Assembly (NCBI GenBank): GCA_037968535.1
Contig: JBBKVT010000326.1
Location: 1-10,993 of the forward strand
DNA length: 10,993 bases
Direction: 5' to 3'
Origin: JAHEAO01 sp037968535
GTDB taxonomy: Bacteria > Pseudomonadota > Alphaproteobacteria > Rhodobacterales > Rhodobacteraceae
A program made the position numbers and the translations under genes. The notes under the pieces are model-generated. The model ran no database searches and was not told the DNA's origin. It saw only the letters and a program-made list of their open reading frames with translations. Below, piece by piece: positions 5,637 to 10,993 of this stretch. Every line of letters begins with the position of its first letter. Position 1 is the first letter of the stretch.

Positions 5637-6581
5637 ATGACGGACATCCTGACGATCACGCTCAACCCGACTGTCGATCTGTCGACCGCGGCGGATCACG
5701 TTCATCCAGGTCCGAAGTTGCGCTGCGATGCGCCACGGTCTGATCCCGGCGGCGGCGGTATCAATGTTTCTCGGGCGATCCGGCAGCTCGGCGGCGACAG
5801 CCGGGCCTTCCTTGCTGTGGGTGGCGCGACCGGGGAATGGCTGAAGGTATTGCTTGACGCCGAAGGCACCCGGTTCGAGGGGTTTCAAATCGACGGCGAA
5901 ACGCGCCAGAGCCTTGCGGTCACTGACCGTTCGACCGGTCTGCAGTATCGCTTCGTCATGCCGGGACCGGACTGGACCGCCGCGATGGTCGAGCAAGTGC
6001 TTGACGCGCTGGTCATGGCAACTCAGCCGGCCGGTATTGTTGTCCTGTCCGGCAGCAACCCGCCCGGCCTCCCATTGGATTTCGCGCCACGGATTTGGTC
6101 CCGTCTTGAAGGCACCAACGCACGGATGATCGTCGATACGTCGGGCGCGCCGCTGCGATATCTGGCGGAATATCCTTGCGGCCTGGACATCTTGCGGATG
6201 GACTCGGCAGAGGCCGAAGGGCTGGCCGGACGTCCGCTGCCGCGACGCGCTGACACCGCCGACTTCGCGCGGGCACTCGTATTCAGCGGCGTGGCAAGAA
6301 CAGTGATCGTCGCGCGTGGGGCGGATGGCTCGACCCTGGTGACCGAGGACCACGCGCTGCATTGTAGTCGACCGGTAAATGAGATCGTCAGCGCGGTCGG
6401 CGCGGGTGACAGCTTTGTCGGAGCATTCAGTTTGGCGCTGTCGCGCGTTGGCGACTGGGCCGAGGCCTTGCGTTTTGGGACCGCAGCCGCCGGTGCGGCA
6501 GTCCTGACCGAGGCGACGCAGCTCTGCACCCGAAAGGATGCAGAGCGGCTACTGCTGGACGTCGAATTAACCACGCTTTAG
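5637..6581 (+). CDS. pfkB: PfkB-type phosphofructokinase (6-phosphofructokinase 2-like, ribokinase fold)
   Basis: An ATP-dependent sugar-phosphate kinase of the PfkB/ribokinase family, most like E. coli Pfk-2, which makes fructose 1,6-bisphosphate from fructose 6-phosphate. The chosen start at 5637 (MTDILTITLNPTVDLST, 314 aa) matches the family N-terminus; an ATG 27 nt upstream in frame (5610) is less likely. Residues in the same positions as the Pfk-2 substrate site are visible: Asp14, Lys27 in KLRC, GGGGIN (38-43), Arg90, Arg105 in QYRF. The anion-hole motif GAGD ends in catalytic Asp258. The Mg-related NxxE motif reads DSAE (Asp189-Glu192), an unusual Asn-to-Asp change, and the preceding KP is RM. 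No strong SD is seen. Its TAG overlaps the TAA of convergent wrbA. A 1-phosphofructokinase or tagatose-6-phosphate kinase role is possible. Confidence 0.85.
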   Translation: MTDILTITLNPTVDLSTAADHVHPGPKLRCDAPRSDPGGGGINVSRAIRQLGGDSRAFLAVGGATGEWLKVLLDAEGTRFEGFQIDGETRQSLAVTDRSTGLQYRFVMPGPDWTAAMVEQVLDALVMATQPAGIVVLSGSNPPGLPLDFAPRIWSRLEGTNARMIVDTSGAPLRYLAEYPCGLDILRMDSAEAEGLAGRPLPRRADTADFARALVFSGVARTVIVARGADGSTLVTEDHALHCSRPVNEIVSAVGAGDSFVGAFSLALSRVGDWAEALRFGTAAAGAAVLTEATQLCTRKDAERLLLDVELTTL

Positions 6582-7201
6582 GCTGCCTCTTTGGCGCCTT
6601 CGACATCGCTGGCAGCGAGCTTCGCCGCGACCTCGATCAGACGACCAGTTTGATGGGCGATGGCAGCCTTGGCCTTGTCGTCCAATGCGCCCGGCTGAGT
6701 CGAGAAGCCGTAGGGATTACCGCCGGCCTCGGCCACGGCGGCGTCGGTGTAGCCTGGTGCGACGATCACCGTACCCCAATGCATCAGCGTGGTGTAGAGG
6801 CCGAGGATCGTGGATTCCTGACCTCCGTGCAAATTCTGGGCAGAGGTCATGGCGCTGACTGCCTTGTTCGCCAGTTTGCCCTGCGACCACAACCCGCCGA
6901 GTGTGTCGACGAAGGCGCGCAATTGCGACGGCATTGCGCCGAATCGTGTGGGCGCGACGAACAGATAGGCATTGGCCCATTCCATGTCGTCGGACGTCGC
7001 AACAGGAATATCCTGCATCTTGTCGAGTTGCTCGACCCAGGCACCTTGGGTTTTCACGACCTCCATGGGCGCGGTCTCGGCGACGCGAACCAGTCGAACT
7101 TCGGCTCCCTTGGCGCGGGCGGCCTTGGCTGCGGTTTCAGCGACGGCGTGGTTGGTGCCGTATGTCGAGTAGAAAACGATCGAAAGTCTGACCTTGCTCA
7201 T
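6578..7201 (-). CDS. wrbA: WrbA-type flavodoxin-like NAD(P)H:quinone oxidoreductase
   Basis: An FMN-binding cytoplasmic protein that reduces quinones by two electrons and so limits redox cycling. The 207 residues match the family (about 200). The flavodoxin phosphate loop is YSTYGTNHAV (11-20). WrbA signatures follow: APTRFGAMPSQLRAFVD (83-99), LGGLWSQGKL (101-110), HGGQESTILGLYTTLMHWG (125-143) and NPYGFSTQ (162-169). The N-terminus (RLSIVFYSTYG) and the extended tail after 190 differ from E. coli WrbA, so it is a member of the broader family. AAGGAGG precedes the ATG at 7201 by 7 nt. It stands alone on its strand, convergent with pfkB, with 202 nt of non-coding sequence upstream. Confidence 0.85.
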   Translation of the reverse strand: MSKVRLSIVFYSTYGTNHAVAETAAKAARAKGAEVRLVRVAETAPMEVVKTQGAWVEQLDKMQDIPVATSDDMEWANAYLFVAPTRFGAMPSQLRAFVDTLGGLWSQGKLANKAVSAMTSAQNLHGGQESTILGLYTTLMHWGTVIVAPGYTDAAVAEAGGNPYGFSTQPGALDDKAKAAIAHQTGRLIEVAAKLAASDVEGAKEAA

Positions 7202-7315
7202 CGGAGCCTCCTTGTCATGCGTTGCTGTTCAGGATGTAGGTCTATTTGGCGCACAGAAAACTGCTAAGAAGCGTAGGAGGTGTGCGCCTGTGCAGAGGTC
7301 AGAAGACAAAGTGTT

Positions 7316-7343
7316 CGGAAAACGTCGGGCAAATTCTTTTCCG
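7316..7343. repeat. Inverted repeat CGGAAAA-N14-TTTTCCG between nadE and wrbA
   Basis: A perfect 7-bp inverted repeat (7316-7322 and 7337-7343, 14-nt spacer) sits 61 nt downstream of the nadE stop and 115 nt upstream of the wrbA start. It could be a regulator-binding site for wrbA or a weak transcript-end hairpin for nadE; no U-run follows on either strand. The rest of this 202-nt gap shows nothing I can name. Confidence 0.3.
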
Positions 7344-7403
7344 GCGGTCCGCGGCGGGGCCTCTGCCAGCATTTTTCGAACAGTTGATGCTCGTTGCGTA
7401 GGC

Positions 7404-9062
7404 TCAGGACGGATCGCGCCAACGGTTCACGATCGGATAGCGGCGGTCAAGCCAGAAGGCGCGCGGTGTCAGACGGGGGCCGGGCGCAGACTGGAAACGC
7501 TTGTATTCGGAGAGGTAAATCAGATTCTCGACCTTTTTCACGATCGCCAGATCGTAGCCCATTTCGACGACTTCTGCGACCGAGGCTTCGCGATCGACGA
7601 GTTGTTCCAGGATCACGTCGAGATCCTTGTAGGGCGGCAGGCTGTCTTCGTCCTTCTGGTTGGGACGCAGTTCCGCGGAGGGTGGCTTGTCGATGATTGC
7701 AGGTGAAATCACCGTGCCCTCGGGGCCCTTCATCCAGGTGCGGTGATTGGCGTTGCGCCAGCGGCAGGTTTCGAACACCCGCATCTTGTAGAGATCCTTG
7801 ATCGGGTTGTAGCCGCCTGCCATGTCGCCGTAGATCGTCGCGTAACCGACCGCGACTTCGGATTTATTTCCAGTGGTCAGCAACATCTCGCCGAATTTGT
7901 TCGACAGCGCCATGAGAAGAAGGCCGCGCAGACGGGACTGGATGTTTTCTTCGGTCAAGCCGGGATCCGTGCCTTCAAAAAGCGGCGCGAGAGTGTTGGT
8001 TACAGCCTGCTGGCTTTCGCTGATTGGCACGAAATCGTAGCGGCAGCCGAGGGTTTCGGCGAGCGCTTGCGCGTCGTCGAGAGAGCCCTGCGAAGTGTAT
8101 TCCGACGGCATCATCACGGCGCGGACGTTTTCGGTGCCAAGGGCATCGACAGCGATCGTCGCCACGAGCGCAGAGTCGATGCCACCCGAGAGGCCGAGAA
8201 GCACCTGCCGGAACCCTGTCTTGCGGATGTAATCGCGCAAGGCCTGCACCATAACGCGGTAGTCGCGTTCCCAAGCATCCGGGTGGGTCGCTTTCGGACC
8301 ATCCTCGATCACCCAGCCGTCGTCGGTTTTGGTGAGGTCAACATGTTGCAGCTGTTCGTCGAACAATGGCATCTGCAAGGCCAGCTTACCACCGCGGTTG
8401 AGGGCGAATGAACCACCATCGAACATCTGGTCGTCCTGCCCGCCGACGGTATTGAGATAGATCAGCGGCAAGTCGTTCTCGATGACGCGGGACACCATGT
8501 TGGTCAGTCGCCGGTCAAACTTGTCGCGGTAATAGGGCGAGCCGTTCGGGACGAACAGAATTTCGGCACCGCTTTCGGTCATCGCTTCGCAGACATCGGG
8601 AAACCAGGCGTCTTCGCAAATGGGGGTGCCAAGGCGCAGCGGGCCAACCCGGACCGGGCCTGCAACGGGGGCGGGATCGAAGACGCGTTTCTCATCGAAC
8701 ACGGCATAGTTAGGCAGATGGTGTTTTCGGACCCGCGCTGTGATCTGGCCGCCTTGCAGGATGAAATATGCATTGAAAAGCTTGTCGAGTTCCGGCAGCG
8801 GGCCGCCGATACCGATGGCCGGACCATCGGATGTTTCCTGCGCCAGGCCTTCGATCGCCTCAAGGCAGGCAATGCCGAAGGCAGGCTTCATCACGAGATC
8901 CTGCGCCTGATAGCCGGTGATGAACATCTCGGGCAGCGCCAGCATGTCGGCGCCGTCGGACTTGGCCTGTCGCCAAGCCGCCAGCGCCTTCGCGGCGTTG
9001 CCCGCAATGTCGCCGACCGTCGGGTTCAGCTGGGCAAGCGTAAGGCGGAACCTGTTGCTCAT
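7404..9062 (-). CDS. nadE: Glutamine-dependent NAD+ synthetase (nitrilase-type amidase plus synthetase domains)
   Basis: Catalyses the last step of NAD+ synthesis: ATP-dependent amidation of deamido-NAD+ with ammonia taken from glutamine. The 552 residues hold two domains. The N-terminal nitrilase-type amidase (about 5-245) has the triad Glu45 in LPEMFITGY, Lys113 in RKHHLPNY and Cys149 in PICEDAW. The C-terminal synthetase domain (about 265-545) has the ATP-pyrophosphatase loop LSGGIDS (291-297), TTGNKSEVAVGYATIYGDMAGG and KDLYK, and the substrate-loop motif KPPSAELRPNQKDEDSLPPY. The frame is intact. The ATG at 9062 is preceded by AGGAAG at a normal distance. It is divergent from the MORN gene and ends 202 nt before wrbA, so it is probably monocistronic. 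Confidence 0.96.
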   Translation of the reverse strand: MSNRFRLTLAQLNPTVGDIAGNAAKALAAWRQAKSDGADMLALPEMFITGYQAQDLVMKPAFGIACLEAIEGLAQETSDGPAIGIGGPLPELDKLFNAYFILQGGQITARVRKHHLPNYAVFDEKRVFDPAPVAGPVRVGPLRLGTPICEDAWFPDVCEAMTESGAEILFVPNGSPYYRDKFDRRLTNMVSRVIENDLPLIYLNTVGGQDDQMFDGGSFALNRGGKLALQMPLFDEQLQHVDLTKTDDGWVIEDGPKATHPDAWERDYRVMVQALRDYIRKTGFRQVLLGLSGGIDSALVATIAVDALGTENVRAVMMPSEYTSQGSLDDAQALAETLGCRYDFVPISESQQAVTNTLAPLFEGTDPGLTEENIQSRLRGLLLMALSNKFGEMLLTTGNKSEVAVGYATIYGDMAGGYNPIKDLYKMRVFETCRWRNANHRTWMKGPEGTVISPAIIDKPPSAELRPNQKDEDSLPPYKDLDVILEQLVDREASVAEVVEMGYDLAIVKKVENLIYLSEYKRFQSAPGPRLTPRAFWLDRRYPIVNRWRDPS

Positions 9063-9155
9063 TTGGATCTTCCTGAAAACCTGGCCAATGTCTTAGCAGA
9101 CCGGACGAGAAGGGAAAGCACGGCCTCGGCAAAAAGCGTTGTCAGCCTGAAACCC

Positions 9156-9170
9156 GTCAACTAGGTTGAC
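9156..9170. promoter_or_regulatory. Palindrome GTCAAC-TAG-GTTGAC between divergent nadE and the MORN gene
   Basis: A perfect 6-bp inverted repeat with a 3-nt centre lies 93 nt upstream of nadE and 47 nt upstream of the MORN start. Each arm contains a TTGAC reading outward, so it could supply -35 hexamers for both genes (TTGACC on plus, TTGACG on minus), although convincing -10 boxes 16-18 nt on are not seen. It could also be an operator for a dimeric regulator. Position and symmetry are observed; function is inferred. Confidence 0.35.
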
Positions 9171-9217
9171 CCTGCATCCGAACTACGATCGTGGATGTAG
9201 GGCAAGTGGGGGCTGAC

Positions 9218-10678
9218 GTGCGGGTAAGAAACAAAGGCGCGATACGTGGCGGCATTGCCGCATTAGCTATGCTGGCGGCGATCGGGGCGGCCCAAGGGCA
9301 GTCGGGCGACGTGCTTGTCAAGCAATATGACGACGGCGGTGTCTACGAGGGCACGTTCAAGGACGGCAAGCAGCATGGCACCGGTACCTACACATTGCCC
9401 AATGGTTACGAATACGACGGTGAATGGGTCGAAGGCGAAATCCGTGGTCAGGGGATCGCCCGCTTTCCGAACGGTTCGGTCTACGAGGGCAGCTTTGCCA
9501 AGGGCAAGCCTGAAGGTTTTGGAAAGATAACCTTTGCCGATGGCGGCACTTATGAAGGTGACTGGCTGGACGGCAAGATCGACGGCTCCGGCATCGCCAT
9601 CTACGCCAACGGCGTGAAATACGAAGGCGGATTCAAGGAGGCGCTGCATCACGGACAGGGTCGGATGGAAAGCCCCGACGGCTATGTCTATGAGGGTTCC
9701 TGGGTCAATGGTATCAAGGAAGGTCCCGGCCGGATCACCTATCCTGACGGCGCCGTTTACGAAGGCGAGTTGAAGCAGAACGAGCGTGACGGCGAAGGCA
9801 CACTGACGATGCCCGATGGCTTGACTTACGTCGGTCAATGGAAGGCCGGCCAGATCAATGGCACGGGCCGGTTGACCCAGTCCAATGGCGACGTCTACGA
9901 AGGTGAACTGGTCAACGGGGAACGGCTTGGCACAGGCAAGGTGACTTATGCGAATGGCGACACCTACGAGGGCGAGTTCGCCAGCGACAAACGCCACGGA
10001 AGCGGCACGTTCACCGGCACCGACGGCTACGTCTACGAAGGCAACTGGATAGAGGGCCGTATTGAGGGCGACGGCAAGGTGACATATCCAGACGGGTCGG
10101 TCTATGAAGGCCAGTTCAAGGACGATCTGGCCAACGGCATCGGCAAGATCACCTATCCGGACGGCAATACCTATGAAGGCGAATGGAAATTCGGGGTGAT
10201 CGAAGGCAAAGGGGTAGCGCGCTATTCAAATGGACTGGTCTATGAGGGCGAATTCAAGAACGCTCAGAATCACGGCCAAGGCACGATGACCTATCCGGAT
10301 GGCTACAGCTATACCGGTCAGTGGGTCGAGGGACAGCGCGAGGGGACGGGGCGCGCTGTCTATGCCGACGGCAGCGTCTATGTGGGTGAATTTGTCGGCG
10401 GTCAGCGAGAGGGCAAGGGCCAGATCACCATGGCGGACGGCTTCAAATATACCGGCGAATGGAAAGCGGGCGAGATTGAAGGCGCCGGTGTTGCGACCTA
10501 TGCCAACGGCGATGTTTACGAGGGCAATTTTGTTGCCGGCAAACGACAGGGCGAAGGAACGATCCGGTATGCCACGGGGCAGGAAGCGGTCGGAACGTGG
10601 GAAAATGGTGCACTCAATGCCGCTGAACCCCCTGCCGAGGCGGCGCCACCAGAATCGGCTCCGGCAACCGCCGAATGA
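9218..10678 (+). CDS. Exported MORN-repeat protein (18 full repeats plus a half repeat)
   Basis: A predicted periplasmic or surface protein of about 486 residues. The N-terminus from GTG 9218 (MRVRNKGAIRGG) gives a charged n-region, a hydrophobic core IAALAMLAAIGAA and a likely cleavage near AQG-QSG. A GGGGGC Shine-Dalgarno sits just upstream, so I prefer this start to the in-frame GTGs at 9191 and 9206. From 9338 to 10579 the protein is 18 tandem 23-residue MORN units with consensus xxYEGxF/WxxGxxxGxGxxxYxDG. A degenerate half unit (QEAVGTWENG) and a Pro/Ala/Glu-rich tail follow. Units alternate Phe/Leu and Trp at position 7. MORN repeats form elongated beta-hairpin rods; a scaffold or envelope-binding role is an inference, and no catalytic domain is present. 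The gene is divergent from nadE and its TGA directly abuts the stop of the convergent SDR gene. Confidence 0.85.
   Translation: MRVRNKGAIRGGIAALAMLAAIGAAQGQSGDVLVKQYDDGGVYEGTFKDGKQHGTGTYTLPNGYEYDGEWVEGEIRGQGIARFPNGSVYEGSFAKGKPEGFGKITFADGGTYEGDWLDGKIDGSGIAIYANGVKYEGGFKEALHHGQGRMESPDGYVYEGSWVNGIKEGPGRITYPDGAVYEGELKQNERDGEGTLTMPDGLTYVGQWKAGQINGTGRLTQSNGDVYEGELVNGERLGTGKVTYANGDTYEGEFASDKRHGSGTFTGTDGYVYEGNWIEGRIEGDGKVTYPDGSVYEGQFKDDLANGIGKITYPDGNTYEGEWKFGVIEGKGVARYSNGLVYEGEFKNAQNHGQGTMTYPDGYSYTGQWVEGQREGTGRAVYADGSVYVGEFVGGQREGKGQITMADGFKYTGEWKAGEIEGAGVATYANGDVYEGNFVAGKRQGEGTIRYATGQEAVGTWENGALNAAEPPAEAAPPESAPATAE
9338..10579 (+). repeat. Array of eighteen 69-bp units coding for MORN repeats
   Basis: The coding sequence repeats with a 69-bp (23-codon) period 18 times without any insertion or deletion. 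Each unit centres on a TAC/TAT-GAA/GAG-GGC (YEG) core and ends in AAC/GAC-GGC (NG/DG). Units are diverged at DNA level, so this is an old protein repeat and not a recent slippage array. Confidence 0.9.
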
Positions 10679-10993
10679 TTACCAGGCAATCGACTTGCCC
10701 GCCCAATCGAAGAACTCCCCGGTCTGCGACGAGTCCAGCCTCTCGATCAGAGAAAGCAAATTCATGGCGGCTTCTGCCGGCGGGACTGATGGATGCCGGC
10801 CGAGATATCTTTCGGTGAACGCAGTGGCGACCGTTCCCGGATGAAGGGCGACGCAAACAAGTTGGGGATGACTGCGGGCAAGCTCGATACTGGCCGTGCG
10901 GATGATCTGGTTCAGCGCAGCCTTGGCGGCGCGATAGGAATACCAGCCACCGAGCCTGTTGTCGCCAATCGACCCCACTCGTGCTGACAGCAC
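10679..10993 (-). CDS. Short-chain dehydrogenase/reductase, C-terminal part (partial)
   Basis: The last 104 codons of a classical SDR; the Rossmann NAD(P)-binding half lies past the right edge. The catalytic motif YRAAK (Tyr and Lys of YxxxK) occurs in WYSYRAAKAALNQ, and the conserved Ser is probably in SARVGSIGDN just before it. After the motif come LHPGTVATAF (the PG motif after beta-6) and a C-terminal GEFFDWAGKSIAW, which resemble the C-factor (CsgA)-like SDR group common in alphaproteobacteria. Substrate unknown. The leading residue in the window is a GTG read as internal valine; there is no reason to think it is a start. Its TAA directly abuts the MORN gene stop, tail to tail with no spacer. 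Confidence 0.85.
   Translation of the reverse strand: MLSARVGSIGDNRLGGWYSYRAAKAALNQIIRTASIELARSHPQLVCVALHPGTVATAFTERYLGRHPSVPPAEAAMNLLSLIERLDSSQTGEFFDWAGKSIAW

Noticed and set aside
5472..6362. 296-codon minus-strand open frame antisense to pfkB
   Set aside because: The composition is shadow-like, there is no recognisable domain, and the opposite strand carries a clear PfkB protein.
7194..7706. Plus-strand open frame across the nadE-wrbA gap and the nadE 3' end
   Set aside because: Most of it is antisense to nadE and it lacks a credible start or any family features.
9263..9997. 244-codon minus-strand open frame antisense to the MORN array
   Set aside because: It is the periodic reverse image of the 69-bp repeats, has no RBS, and the plus-strand frame is a clear MORN protein.
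10981..10993. Palindrome GTGCTG-A-CAGCAC at the right edge
   Set aside because: It lies within the SDR coding sequence (Val-Leu-Ser-Ala) and is probably chance; the window ends there.

Overview
The window looks like a chromosomal core segment of a GC-rich alphaproteobacterium, most likely of the Rhodobacteraceae/Roseobacter group. This rests on the style of the proteins (GcvT, GcvP, a GluRS of about 440 residues with HIGN, a two-domain NAD synthetase, a WrbA-like flavoprotein), the gcvT-gcvH-gcvP gene order, and the GC-rich coding with long spurious antisense frames. No IS element, phage gene, CRISPR array, tRNA or rRNA was seen. Taxonomy is inferred from recalled family resemblance, not from a search.

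Left part (1-2999, all minus strand): the glycine cleavage operon, read right to left. A candidate promoter (about 2994-3022) leads directly into a tandem two-aptamer glycine riboswitch (2831-2986). A 72-nt expression platform follows, then gcvT (2758-1628), gcvH (1612-1253) and the 5' 1163 nt of gcvP, which runs off the left edge. The platform holds a 7-nt element that can pair with either of two near-identical partners, one of them touching the gcvT ribosome-binding site. A 12-bp imperfect hairpin sits between gcvH and gcvP.

Middle (3062-7201): a small gamma-glutamylcyclotransferase-like gene diverges from the gcv operon and converges on gltX, a glutamyl-tRNA synthetase of the short, zinc-less type. 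Divergent from gltX is a 136-aa HExxH metallopeptidase-like protein. It is followed by an exact 23-bp tandem duplication, each copy able to form a hairpin, and then by a PfkB-type sugar-phosphate kinase close to E. coli Pfk-2. The kinase converges on a WrbA-type flavodoxin-like quinone reductase, and their stop codons overlap.

Right part (7404-10993): nadE encodes glutamine-dependent NAD+ synthetase on the minus strand. Divergent from it is a gene for a predicted exported protein made almost entirely of 18 full MORN repeats of 23 residues plus a half repeat. That gene abuts, tail to tail with no spacer, the C-terminal part of a short-chain dehydrogenase that continues past the right edge.

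Most genes are housekeeping: one-carbon/glycine metabolism, tRNA charging, NAD synthesis, carbohydrate phosphorylation and quinone reduction. The parts most worth a second look are the riboswitch expression platform, the architecture of the MORN protein, the hairpin-forming duplication and the PfkB-like kinase. I see no clear evidence of an undescribed multi-gene system.
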